A stretch of 64,000 bases of DNA from Prochloraceae cyanobacterium PL24a_bin.78 (GTDB lineage Bacteria > Cyanobacteriota > Cyanobacteriia > Cyanobacteriales > JANQIW01), in the NCBI GenBank assembly GCA_028281945.1, contig JANQIW010000031.1, positions 20,177 through 84,176 on the forward strand, given 5' to 3'. Positions 28,001 to 36,339 of the stretch are shown one piece after another. The notes below the pieces were generated by a model, which worked only from the letters and a program-made list of their open reading frames with translations, ran no database searches and had not been told where the DNA came from. The position numbers and the translations under genes were made by a program. How positions within the stretch are numbered: position 1 is the first letter of the stretch; every line of letters begins with the position of its first letter.

Positions 28001-29092
28001 AGTTTCTAAGTCTTCTAATAAATCTGTGTCTTTTTGGTTTTCTTTTGCTATTTCTTCTAATTCTTCTAATACGGAGTTATCTTGATTTTCTTTTTCGACA
28101 ACTTTTTCGTTTTTCAAATCCAAGGATTCTGATGATTCATTTTCTTGAATATCTAGATCAAATAAGGTTACTAACTCTTCTAGGGTTTCTTGGGTTACAG
28201 CTTGACTGGTTTCTTTTCCTTGAGTTTTTGTACTTTCTGTTTCTCTTGATATTTTTCCTTTTTCTGGTGTTTCTGATATTTCTTCACTATCTCCTAAAAT
28301 ATTTTCATGATTCCCTAGATTTTCTTCTAGCAAATCTAAATCTCTTTTAGATATTTCTGATGTTTGCTGATTTTCTTCAAACAATATGCTCAATTCATCT
28401 ACTGCTGATTTATGATCATAATTTACTGTTTCTTCTTCTATATAATCTTCTTCTAAGAATAGCTCATTTTCTGCTATTTCTTGGGTTTTTTCTTCTTTTT
28501 GGAAAATATTTACCAATTCTTGTGTTAACTTATCTTCTTCTTCTATTTGTTTTTCTTCAGCTAATTTATTAGCTTTTTTTACTTTTTCTGTTTCTAATTC
28601 TACTTTGTCTTCGTTGGTTAATGTGCTTGTTTCCCATAATTCAGGTTCTCTTGTGCCTATATATCCAGTATTGGTTTCCCATTCTTGACATATAGTTTCT
28701 ATTTCTACCATTTTTGAATCAGATAAAGTGGCAAAGCTTTGTAGTTTCTCACTGATTTTTATTTGAGATGCTTGGCCTGTTAAGACTAATTCTCCTGCTT
28801 CTTTGATTTCTTTGACGATAATTCTTGCACAAGCTTGATATGGGTTTTCTGGTAAGGATATGGCTAATGATGCTGTTTCTACCAATTCTATCCATTGGCG
28901 CATTTTTGAGTCTTTTCCCATTTTTGAGAGCTTTTGACAATGGGTTTGGAGTTTTACGCGGTTTTCTTGACGTTCCCCTTGTTTGAGTATTTTCAGCATT
29001 TCTCCTAATCGCAGTAGTACTTTTTTATGGAAGTTTTGCTGAAATTCTTGTTTTTCTTGATTGTTTCCCTTTGTGTTTTTGATCTTGTTCAC
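25058..29092 (-). CDS. CheA-type hybrid histidine kinase with CheW domain and two receivers
   Basis: A 1344-residue kinase of the cyanobacterial PilL/PixL/TaxAY class. Residues 1-130 are helical but show no canonical Hpt box (HxxKG); a histidine in LQTHCQKLSKMG is the only candidate. Residues about 165-500 are a Glu/Lys-rich low-complexity linker. A dimerisation region follows (SIRVPIEQLNTLNNLIGEIVV). The CheA ATPase has HLVNNAIAHGIELPEER, SVSDDGGGINPEKI and AGRGVGLDAVRTNL. A CheW-like domain precedes two receivers: REC1 with VVDDSITVRELL and FSDIEMPRLSG, REC2 with IIDDSVVVREML and LCDIEMPRMNG, both with a conserved KPY lysine. Expected role: motility or type IV pilus signalling. No MCP, CheY or CheW gene is adjacent. 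Confidence 0.9.
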   Translation of the reverse strand: MNKIKNTKGNNQEKQEFQQNFHKKVLLRLGEMLKILKQGERQENRVKLQTHCQKLSKMGKDSKMRQWIELVETASLAISLPENPYQACARIIVKEIKEAGELVLTGQASQIKISEKLQSFATLSDSKMVEIETICQEWETNTGYIGTREPELWETSTLTNEDKVELETEKVKKANKLAEEKQIEEEDKLTQELVNIFQKEEKTQEIAENELFLEEDYIEEETVNYDHKSAVDELSILFEENQQTSEISKRDLDLLEENLGNHENILGDSEEISETPEKGKISRETESTKTQGKETSQAVTQETLEELVTLFDLDIQENESSESLDLKNEKVVEKENQDNSVLEELEEIAKENQKDTDLLEDLETLELSLQDISQELEEEAENPFAELENWLKEENKEEAKTTPGDKREDKEIVLYEQIEKLEEVIAAPPSTLLEEINISEVWKQLKNLIESPADERIVELTNSGNPYTLSKQEEDVLTKIESQLELEEEKEVEDILINEERNKNISEIQLKEITKPKVFSQSIRVPIEQLNTLNNLIGEIVVKRNRLEQDQQRLHQFLDNLLNRVQNLGEIGSRMQELYERSLLEGALLASRNQSSSFPTQNIHLDVSSPEQNLNALEMDRFTGFHLLTQEMIEQIVRVREASSDIQYVVDETEQVGRTMRQVSTQLQETINKSRMVPFAQTTDRLPRAVRDISQKSKKLVELKVEGREVLIDKMIVEHLNSPMTHLVNNAIAHGIELPEERIQQGKPKKGKILVRAFLQGNQTVISVSDDGGGINPEKIKQKAIQRGLITRAQAKNLRVQEVYDLLFHPGFSTEDQANEIAGRGVGLDAVRTNLNDIRGTIIIDSTIGKGTTFTIRLPLMLSICKALCCQINKARLAFPMDGVEDMQDYDKNDLKINQEGIEYINWRDRQLEIHQLDKLLHYNRQLTRSRFYNKQEQDTVSIVVLRGGDDLLAIKVDQVLGEEEIVIKQIEGPIPKPQGITGATVLGDGSVMPIGDVLELIAIAQGKPLQIPELNTSRDKVKTLPSSQPIVLVVDDSITVRELLSISFTKAGYRVEQARDGQEAWDKLVSGLPCDVVFSDIEMPRLSGLELLSKMQEDSELSAIPVAILSSRGADKHKDVAKTKGAKGYLVKPYTEKQLLDTAKRMIEGETLIVDKTKEVEELTLQENPTVSSPKTTKPEIALEELKAIREKSEKNRLKPRNTPSTYNSDHPIVLIIDDSVVVREMLSMSFKKAGYHVEQARDGQDAWEKLSGGLPCNIILCDIEMPRMNGLELLGKIQKDEILSQIPVAMVTSRGAEKHRKIAAELGARAYFTKPYIENDLLNAAKRMLSGEQLLENPSKVK

Positions 29093-29547
29093 GATCCGTT
29101 ACCTGCTCCCTTTAGGATCTTTATTTTTTTTAAAGTGAATGAAAGATTAATTCTGGTTTTTTTATTGTTTTAAAATTTATAAGTCTACTGTTAAATCTTG
29201 ATTTGATTTAATCTTTTTTTATTCTCTCCATTTCTTTATTAGATCAGAAGAGGTTTTGTTAATTTTTTTATTTTTTATTTTATTTAAAATAGCTTATTTA
29301 CTATTTACTTTAACTAAGTTAATTATCTTTAAATCTTAATAAAGATCATACTTAAGCAAAACTATTAAATAGCAAGTTTTAGGTTTAAAAAACTATAACA
29401 ATTCTCAATAAGTGCTTTTTTAGAATTTTAACACTTGAAATGTTCAATTGTCAAAATTTTCTTTTTTTTCCTTATGTTAAGCATAATTTATCACTATAGC
29501 TTTGGATTGAGAAATTTCCTAATCTACTGTAATTTATTTGTTTTATC
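29093..29547. other. 455-bp AT-rich intergenic region
   Basis: Upstream region of the CheA-type gene and downstream of era, both on the minus strand. No gene, repeat or reliable terminator was recognised. Confidence 0.45.
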
Positions 29548-30501
29548 TTAAAAAGATTCGAGACGATAACCAAATTCTGCTAAGTGTAATCGAGATTGTC
29601 GCCAATTGGGCTGAACTTTAACAAATAATTCTAAATATACTGGTGTTGCAATCAGTTTAGATATAGAAATACGGGCATTTTGACCTATGGTTTTGAGCAT
29701 ACTACCTCCTTTTCCTATGATAATTGCTTTTTGGGATGGTCTTTCTACATTGATGGCTGCATAAATTTTGGTTATTTTGGGGGTTTCTTGAATCTTCTCC
29801 ACAATAATTGCTACTGAGTGAGGAATTTCTTGACGAGTTTGTTTTAAGATTTGTTCTCGAATTAATTCTCCTATAATAAACCTTTCTGGTTTATCTGTTA
29901 CTAATTCGGGAGGATAATAATATGGTCCTGGATTTAGATATTCTATTAATTTTTCTTGGAGTTTTTCTATTCCTGTACCTGTTAGGGCTGAGAATTTGAT
30001 CATTTCCCAATCTTTTTGGATTAAGTTTTCATAACTTTCATCTATTTTTTTACTGTCTGATGGTTGTTGATCTATTTTATTTAAACCAATTATTACTTTT
30101 GTTTGGGTTTTTTGTAATAAATCGATGATAAAACGATCGCCTCCTCCTGCTGGGTGACAGCTATCTACCACTAATAATACGACATCTACTAATCCAATTA
30201 CAGCTTGAGCATTTTGGACAATGATTCTCCCTAATTGATGATGGGGTTTGTGAATACCTGGGGTATCGATAAAAATTATTTGTCCTTGAGCAGTTGTAAG
30301 TATTCCTCTAAGACGATTCCTTGTTGTTTGTGCTACTGATGAGGTTATGGCAATTTTTTCTCCTATCATTTTATTCATTAATGTAGATTTTCCTACATTT
30401 GGTCTACCGATTATGGCTACGAAACCGGATTTAAATCCTGGTGGGGTTTCGGGTATGATTCCTGTTTGGCTTAAATTGTTGTTTTCTTTTGATTCATTCA
30501 T
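29548..30501 (-). CDS. era: GTPase Era
   Basis: A 317-residue GTPase that binds 16S rRNA near its 3' end and assists 30S subunit assembly. The GTPase motifs are complete: G1 GRPNVGKST, G3 DTPGIHKPHHQLGR, G4 NKID, and the Era region SALTGTGIEKLQ for G5. The C-terminal KH domain shows VERPSQKAIIIGKGGSMLKTIGQNARISI with the GxxG loop, then LELFVKVQPNWR. It starts 16 bp after the aspartoacylase-family gene, so the two are probably one transcript. Confidence 0.96.
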   Translation of the reverse strand: MNESKENNNLSQTGIIPETPPGFKSGFVAIIGRPNVGKSTLMNKMIGEKIAITSSVAQTTRNRLRGILTTAQGQIIFIDTPGIHKPHHQLGRIIVQNAQAVIGLVDVVLLVVDSCHPAGGGDRFIIDLLQKTQTKVIIGLNKIDQQPSDSKKIDESYENLIQKDWEMIKFSALTGTGIEKLQEKLIEYLNPGPYYYPPELVTDKPERFIIGELIREQILKQTRQEIPHSVAIIVEKIQETPKITKIYAAINVERPSQKAIIIGKGGSMLKTIGQNARISISKLIATPVYLELFVKVQPNWRQSRLHLAEFGYRLESF

Positions 30502-30517
30502 TATTAATTCTCTAAGA

Positions 30518-31645
30518 TCAATTCTCTAAAGTTAATATTTCCAACACATACTCTCCTTGATTGACTGCTTCATTTTTACCCACATCAAAAATAATGCCAT
30601 TAGTTTGGGCTTGAATGGAGATAGTTTTTGGCATTTGTGTTTTTTCAAAACTCATGATTTGATAAATTTGGCTTCCTGATTGTACTTTTGTTCCTAATGA
30701 TAATCTATTTTTAAGGATTCCTCCGGCTGGGGCATAATATTTTTTAAGATTAGTTTTTCTGATTAATTGAATGGGTTTTGCTTCTAAGTTAAAAGAAGGG
30801 ATATTCAGCATATTTTTATAGACTAGATAATTTTTAATTCCTTGTAAGCCTTTTGCTACAGAAGAGGGATTACTTTCCATGGAAGCACCTAATTCTAAAG
30901 TCCATGATTCGATATCAAATTGAATTTTTTTCCCTAAGATATCTAATTCTTTTTCTAAGGCAAGCCAAGGTTTCATAAAGGCTTCGTCAAAGGCATCTCC
31001 ATCATATTGATTCATTAAGATTCCATATTCTAAACCAAAATATTTGGCACTTTCTTCTCTAGTATTAAAACAATATAAATATTCTAAAGCTTCATTACTA
31101 GAGCTATGAATATCGATAACATAGTTAGCATCTATGGCTAAAGATTGCAAATGATAACGATATTTTTGATGAAAAGGTGTACTACTGGGACTATTAATTT
31201 GTTCTAATTGTTTTTCTAAAGCTAATTTTTCTTTTTGGAGAAAATTGTTTCTAATTTGTTCTGGAGAAAGTTTTGTTTGGGAAAGGGCAAATGATTTTAA
31301 ATCATGACATTCTTTTTGATAATCCCAAAAAATTCGATTCCAATCTTTGCCATCATAACTGTTAAAACGCCCTGTGGAAAAAAAGTGGTTTCGTTGATTA
31401 ACACTAAGGGGATTACAAAGGGGAAGTAACCAAATTTCTCCTATTAGTTGATTTTCTTTTAGCTGGGATAAAAAATCGATTAATTGATAAATAACTGTAT
31501 TACCAACTATTTCGGCTCCGTGGAGATTGGCTTGTATATAGGCTTTTTTCCCTGTTTGTTTGCCAATAAATTTGTAGACGGAAATGGAGAGGTAATTGCC
31601 ACAAGCTAGTTGTAATAAATCGATGGTTTCAATGGAAGGGATCAT
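30518..31645 (-). CDS. Succinylglutamate desuccinylase/aspartoacylase-family (M14-like) zinc hydrolase
   Basis: A 375-residue protein of the AstE/AspA deacylase family. AYIQANLHGAEIVGNTVIYQLI supplies the zinc ligands His and Glu, and NYVIDIHSSS gives the later zinc His. A C-terminal beta-rich segment (YYAPAGGILKNRLSLGTKVQSGSQIYQIMSF) resembles the lipoyl-like barrel found at the end of these proteins. The substrate is unknown; many cyanobacterial members are annotated only as deacylases. Family zinc-carboxypeptidase chemistry is likely. It precedes era by 16 bp. Confidence 0.82.
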   Translation of the reverse strand: MIPSIETIDLLQLACGNYLSISVYKFIGKQTGKKAYIQANLHGAEIVGNTVIYQLIDFLSQLKENQLIGEIWLLPLCNPLSVNQRNHFFSTGRFNSYDGKDWNRIFWDYQKECHDLKSFALSQTKLSPEQIRNNFLQKEKLALEKQLEQINSPSSTPFHQKYRYHLQSLAIDANYVIDIHSSSNEALEYLYCFNTREESAKYFGLEYGILMNQYDGDAFDEAFMKPWLALEKELDILGKKIQFDIESWTLELGASMESNPSSVAKGLQGIKNYLVYKNMLNIPSFNLEAKPIQLIRKTNLKKYYAPAGGILKNRLSLGTKVQSGSQIYQIMSFEKTQMPKTISIQAQTNGIIFDVGKNEAVNQGEYVLEILTLEN

Positions 31646-31691
31646 TTTAGCTCATATAATAAAAACTATTGGTAGAGTTTAACAAATAACT

Positions 31692-32687
31692 ATGACTGAA
31701 AACACAACTCGTCGTAATTTTATTTTAGGGGGAATGGCTACGGTTGGAAGTATTGCTGGTAATTATGTTTTTCAACATACTTCTAATAATGCTTCTAATA
31801 GTTCTGTTTCTGATAATTATATTTCTAAGATTTCTTCTACAATGCCAGAAAGAATCTTGGGTAATACTGGTTTATCTCTTCCTATTTTTGGTTTAGGAGG
31901 TGCGGGAAAAACCCCTTTATCTAGTTCTAGAATGGAAAAAGAGTCTATCGCTATTATAGAAGCTGCTTTAAGGCAAGGTGTTCGTTATTTTGATACGGCT
32001 GCTAGTTATGGCCCTAGTGAGTCTTATTTGGGTAAGGTTTTACCTCAATATCGGGATGATGTGTTTTTGGCTAGTAAAACTGGTGGGCGGGATAGAGATG
32101 GCGCATGGCGAGATTTGGAGCGATCGTTGAAACGTTTAAATACTGATTATCTTGATCTTTGGCAATTTCACCATGTTTCTTTTGATGAAGAATTAGATCA
32201 AATTTTTAGTTCTCAAGGGGCAATTGTTGCCATGGAGGAGGCTAAGGAACAAAAGTTGATTAAATATTGTGGTATTACAGGCCATCATGAACCGGCGGTG
32301 ATTGCTAATGGTTTAAATCGTTATCCATTTGATACCACATTAGTATCAATTAATGCTGCTGATATCCATCATCCTCGCCCTTTTATTCCTACAGTTTTAC
32401 CATTAGCTAAGAGGAGAAATATTGGGGTGATTGCTATGAAAGTTCCTGCTTATGGACGTTTATTTAAACCTGGGGTTTTGGATGGAATGGATCAGGCGAT
32501 GGGTTATGTTTTGTCTTTGTCTGGGGTTCATTGTTGTATTATTGCTGCTGAAACGGTAGAACAGTTGGAGTTTAATGTTAGAGTGGCTAAAGCTTTTCAA
32601 CCTCTGAATTCTCAGGAGATGGCTTTTATTGAAAAACTTACGGCTAATGCTTGGCAAGATAATACTTTTTTCCGTCGTTGGACTTAA
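31692..32687 (+). CDS. Aldo/keto reductase with Tat-type signal
   Basis: A 331-residue oxidoreductase with an N-terminal twin-arginine sequence (NTTRRNFILGGMATVGSIAGN), implying export as a folded protein. The AKR barrel shows the catalytic Asp/Tyr in DTAASYGPSESYLGKVL and the lysine in FLASKTGGRDRDG, followed by SLKRLNTDYLDLWQFHHV. The C-terminal part GVHCCIIAAETVEQLEFNVRVAK is the usual nucleotide-binding end. Bacterial Tat-exported members exist but are less common than cytoplasmic ones. The substrate is unknown. It is divergent from the aspartoacylase-family gene 46 bp away. Confidence 0.87.
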   Translation: MTENTTRRNFILGGMATVGSIAGNYVFQHTSNNASNSSVSDNYISKISSTMPERILGNTGLSLPIFGLGGAGKTPLSSSRMEKESIAIIEAALRQGVRYFDTAASYGPSESYLGKVLPQYRDDVFLASKTGGRDRDGAWRDLERSLKRLNTDYLDLWQFHHVSFDEELDQIFSSQGAIVAMEEAKEQKLIKYCGITGHHEPAVIANGLNRYPFDTTLVSINAADIHHPRPFIPTVLPLAKRRNIGVIAMKVPAYGRLFKPGVLDGMDQAMGYVLSLSGVHCCIIAAETVEQLEFNVRVAKAFQPLNSQEMAFIEKLTANAWQDNTFFRRWT

Positions 32688-32881
32688 GGTGATGGATAAT
32701 TGATCATAAATTTTTGATGTTTAATCATTTATTATGTCTAAGATTATTGAGGAAAATTGAGGAAAGATGATCAACTTTTTTTCTATTTATATTTCTATAT
32801 TTTGTTTTGATAGATCTTATCTTTTTTTTACTAATTTTTCTATTGACTATTTGTTTTTTTCTTGAGGCAATTTAAATTTTT

Positions 32882-34318
32882 ATGATGTCTATTTTTAACT
32901 ATCCAATTATTACATTTGGAGAATATAATATCTCGCTTTTTTTAATTATTAAAATTCTGTTTTATTTTTTAATTCTGTTCTTTTTAACTAAGCTTTTTAA
33001 AAAGTTATTGAATGATTTTTTCTTACATAAGTTTGGCTTAGATTTGGGGAATAAAGAGGCTATTTCTACTATTGCTAGTTATTTTTTTGCGATTATAGGA
33101 TTTGTCATTATTTTACAAATTAATGGTTTTAATCTTTCTTCTTTAGCAGTGGTAGCTGGGGGCTTAGGAATAGGGATTGGTTTTGCTTTACAAGAAATAA
33201 TTCAAAATTTTATTAGTGGTTTGGTTATTTTGTTTAATCGAATTATTAAAATTAATGATTTTGTGGAATTTGGAGATGGAGAGTCGGAATATTATCTCAA
33301 TATGAAAGGAACAATTACTAAGATTTCTCCTCTATTTACTATTATGAAAACTAAGGATGGAGGCAATCTGATTATTCCTAATAGTTATTTGGTAGAACGT
33401 CCTATTTTAAATTGGAATTATGAAGGAAATGAAAAACGTTTAGAATTTAAACTGAAGGTAAGTCAAGGAATTGATGTTGTTTTTTTAACTGAGACGGTTT
33501 TAAATACTGTTTATCAAGAAAGAAGGGTGTTAAATCAACCTTTACCAAAATTATTTTTCCAAGAATTTTGCGAAGATTATTTAGTTTTTAATCTGGATAT
33601 TTGGATTGATGACATGGAACAAGAAGAGGAAATTAGAAGTTCTTTAAATTATGCTCTTAACTATAATTTATATCAAAAAGAATTAGAAAAACGTCGTCAA
33701 GTTGATGAATTAATCTTAGTAGATACAGGAGATGAAACAACTCAATTTCAAATTAAAAAAACTGATAAAGTTAACAATAGTCCTGAAAATGCCCAAAAAA
33801 ATTTAATTATTAGTGATTTATTAAAAGAGGTTAAATACTTTGAAAAGTTTACTCCGTTAGAATTGCGTCAATTAATAGAAATAGGATACCGTCAAAAGTT
33901 AAAACCTTCAGAAATTTTGTTTAATGAGGGAGATGAGGGGGATGCTTTTTATATTATTTTATCTGGTTCTGTTGAAGTCTTTCTTCCGAAATTAGAAAAA
34001 CAATTAGTAATTCTTCATAGTGGTTCTTTTTTTGGGGAATTATCATTAATTTTAGGTCTTCCTCGCACTGCTTCTGTTAGGGCTTTAGAAAATACTATTT
34101 TATTTGCTATTGTTAAACCAGCTTTTGAACAATTGTTACAACAATACCCTGAGTTAACAGATGTAATTATTTCAGAGTTAGAAAAACATCAAACAGAATT
34201 GGCTGAGCGTCAAGTACAACTTAGAGAAATGGGATTATTAGATCGAGATGAGGATGATACTAATTTGGTGGATTGGATTGGTAAACGCTTTAAAAAATTG
34301 TTTGATTTGGAACTATAA
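32882..34318 (+). CDS. MscS-family mechanosensitive channel with C-terminal cyclic-nucleotide-binding domain
   Basis: A 478-residue membrane protein. Three hydrophobic helices occupy residues 15-110. The pore helix reads VVAGGLGIGIGFALQEIIQNFISGLVILFNRIIKINDFVEF, a typical MscS TM3 and beta-domain start. Residues about 340-455 form a cNMP-binding domain: ILFNEGDEGDAFYIILSGSVEV and the phosphate-binding cassette FFGELSLILGLPRTASVRA. This matches the bacterial cyclic-nucleotide-gated MscS subfamily, in which the channel part has lost or reduced tension gating. Likely role: an osmotic or second-messenger-gated channel in the cytoplasmic membrane. No adenylate cyclase is adjacent. Confidence 0.9.
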   Translation: MMSIFNYPIITFGEYNISLFLIIKILFYFLILFFLTKLFKKLLNDFFLHKFGLDLGNKEAISTIASYFFAIIGFVIILQINGFNLSSLAVVAGGLGIGIGFALQEIIQNFISGLVILFNRIIKINDFVEFGDGESEYYLNMKGTITKISPLFTIMKTKDGGNLIIPNSYLVERPILNWNYEGNEKRLEFKLKVSQGIDVVFLTETVLNTVYQERRVLNQPLPKLFFQEFCEDYLVFNLDIWIDDMEQEEEIRSSLNYALNYNLYQKELEKRRQVDELILVDTGDETTQFQIKKTDKVNNSPENAQKNLIISDLLKEVKYFEKFTPLELRQLIEIGYRQKLKPSEILFNEGDEGDAFYIILSGSVEVFLPKLEKQLVILHSGSFFGELSLILGLPRTASVRALENTILFAIVKPAFEQLLQQYPELTDVIISELEKHQTELAERQVQLREMGLLDRDEDDTNLVDWIGKRFKKLFDLEL

Positions 34319-34594
34319 ATATTGTATTTTAAGCTACTATTTTTGTTGTGTAGTTCAACTTTTAAAACATTAAATAATAACAGATATTTTTGAAAACCGA
34401 AAGAAATATTACTAAAAAATTTTTAATTTAAAATCTTCCATGATTCAGAATAAATTTAATTAAATTTTAACAATAATAAAAAAAAGCAAAAATTTTCTCC
34501 AAAAAACATTTTTTAATTTATTTTTTACAAGAAATTCAATTAGATCAAGCTAACCTTAAGGTGAATTCTCTATTTTTAAGAAGCAGAAAGTAAT

Positions 34595-36019
34595 ATGGCT
34601 CCTAGAACTTTTGGTGTAATTGGTTTAGCGGTAATGGGGGAAAACTTAGCCCTCAATGTAGAAAGCCGTGGATTTCCCATCGCAGTTTACAACCGTACAG
34701 AAACAAAAACTAAAGAATTTATGGAAAAGCGAGCAGTTGGCAAAGATGTCAAAGCTGCTTATAGCATAGAGGAATTTGTTAAGATCCTAGAACGTCCTCG
34801 CAAAATCTTAGTGATGGTAAAAGCAGGGGGACCTGTTGATAAGGTGATCCAACAACTTAAGCCTTTACTTGAAGAAGGGGATATGATTATCGATGGTGGT
34901 AATTCTCTCTACGATGATACAGAAAGACGTACTAACGAGTTAGAAGCTAGTAAATTAGGCTTTGTTGGTATGGGTGTTAGTGGTGGTGAAGAAGGTGCTC
35001 TTAATGGTCCTAGTTTAATGCCTGGTGGTACTAAAGCATCTTATGATTATTTAGAACCAATTTTGACTAAAATCGCTGCTCAAGTGGATGATGGTCCTTG
35101 TGTGACTTTTATCGGACCTCGTGGGGCTGGTCATTATGTGAAAATGGTTCACAATGGTATTGAATATGGCGATATGCAGCTTATTGCTGAGGCATATGAT
35201 ATTCTTAAGAATGGTTTAGGTTTAACTAATGAAGAGCTTCATGAAGTTTTTGCTGAATGGAATAAAACTGATGAGCTTAATTCTTTCTTGATCGAAATTA
35301 CTACTGATATTTTTAAGTATGTTGATAAGCAGTCAAATACTCATTTAGTAGATTTAATTCTAGATTCTGCTGGACAAAAAGGGACTGGACGTTGGACTGT
35401 TGTGACTTCTTTGGAATTAGGTGTTCCTATTCCTACTATCTATGCGGCAGTAAATGCTAGGGTAATGTCTTCTTATAAGGAAGAGCGTATTGAAGCTTCT
35501 AAACAAATAAGTGGACCAGATGGTCATATCGTTGCTTTACAAAACAAAAAGGCATTTATTTCTAAGGTACGTGATGCTTTATATTGTTCTAAGATGTGTT
35601 CTTATGCTCAAGGTATGGCTCTTTTAGGTAAGGCTTCTAAAGAATATAACTATGAATTGAATTTGGCTGAAATCGCTCGGATTTGGAAGGGTGGTTGTAT
35701 TATTCGTGCCGGTTTCTTAGATAAGATTAAGAATGCTTATAATGAAAATCCAGAGTTACCTAACCTTCTTTTGGCTTCTGAATTTAAGCAAACAATTGTC
35801 GATCGTCAGGAAGCTTGGCGTGAAGTTTTGGTAATGGCTAATACTTTGGGTATTGCTGTTCCTGCTTTTAGTGCTTCTTTGGATTATTTTGATTCTTACC
35901 GTCGTTCTCGTCTACCTCAAAATCTTACTCAGGCTCAACGTGATTTCTTTGGTGCTCATACTTACGAACGCATTGATCGTCCAAGAGGGGAATTCTTCCA
36001 CACTGAATGGGCTAAGTAA
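34595..36019 (+). CDS. gnd: 6-phosphogluconate dehydrogenase, decarboxylating
   Basis: A 474-residue cytoplasmic enzyme of the oxidative pentose phosphate pathway that converts 6-phosphogluconate to ribulose-5-P and CO2 with NADP. It shows the Rossmann start GVIGLAVMGENLALNVESRGFPIAVYNRT, then MVKAGGPVD, DGGNSLYDDTERR, GMGVSGGEEGALNGPSLMPGG, GHYVKMVHNGIEYGDMQLIAEAY, GQKGTGRWT and the carboxy-terminal motif SASLDYFDSYR. Full length and intact. Together with transaldolase and phosphoketolase elsewhere in the window it serves glycogen oxidation in the dark. Confidence 0.97.
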   Translation: MAPRTFGVIGLAVMGENLALNVESRGFPIAVYNRTETKTKEFMEKRAVGKDVKAAYSIEEFVKILERPRKILVMVKAGGPVDKVIQQLKPLLEEGDMIIDGGNSLYDDTERRTNELEASKLGFVGMGVSGGEEGALNGPSLMPGGTKASYDYLEPILTKIAAQVDDGPCVTFIGPRGAGHYVKMVHNGIEYGDMQLIAEAYDILKNGLGLTNEELHEVFAEWNKTDELNSFLIEITTDIFKYVDKQSNTHLVDLILDSAGQKGTGRWTVVTSLELGVPIPTIYAAVNARVMSSYKEERIEASKQISGPDGHIVALQNKKAFISKVRDALYCSKMCSYAQGMALLGKASKEYNYELNLAEIARIWKGGCIIRAGFLDKIKNAYNENPELPNLLLASEFKQTIVDRQEAWREVLVMANTLGIAVPAFSASLDYFDSYRRSRLPQNLTQAQRDFFGAHTYERIDRPRGEFFHTEWAK

Positions 36020-36339
36020 GTTTTAGCTTATAGATTTCTTCATACTCCCTCTGATTAATTTCGGGGGGTTTTGTTTTATTCTTGGTGTATTTGTTGATCA
36101 CATTCTTTTTTTATATCAATTTTCTAAAACGATGATAGAGTTAAAGGGATCCAAAACCTAGTGAATTAATTTTCAAAAGTAATTTCTCAAGTAGATAAAA
36201 TTAAAAATATTTGAAGTAATAAATAGTTGCATAATATTTAAAATATTTTAACATCAGCAATATTAATATAATAATAAGATTAGATCATCATTATCAGCTA
36301 CAAATAATCTACAAATAATATTAATATAATTTTTTACCC
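36020..36339. other. 320-bp intergenic region between gnd and the efflux operon
   Basis: It holds the gnd terminator near its left end and, by position, the promoter of the RND operon. Otherwise AT-rich with no gene seen. Confidence 0.45.
36044..36080 (+). terminator. Probable Rho-independent terminator after gnd
   Basis: CCCTC (36047-36051) pairs with the G-run at 36063-36068 around an AT loop, with one G-U pair, followed by TTTTGTTTTATT. It lies just past the gnd stop. Confidence 0.55.

Noticed and set aside
27501-28085. 194-residue frame rich in Ser, Ile and Phe
   Set aside because: It is the complement of the Glu/Lys-rich linker of the CheA-type gene. Repetitive codons opposite GAA/GAG give an open Ser/Phe frame.
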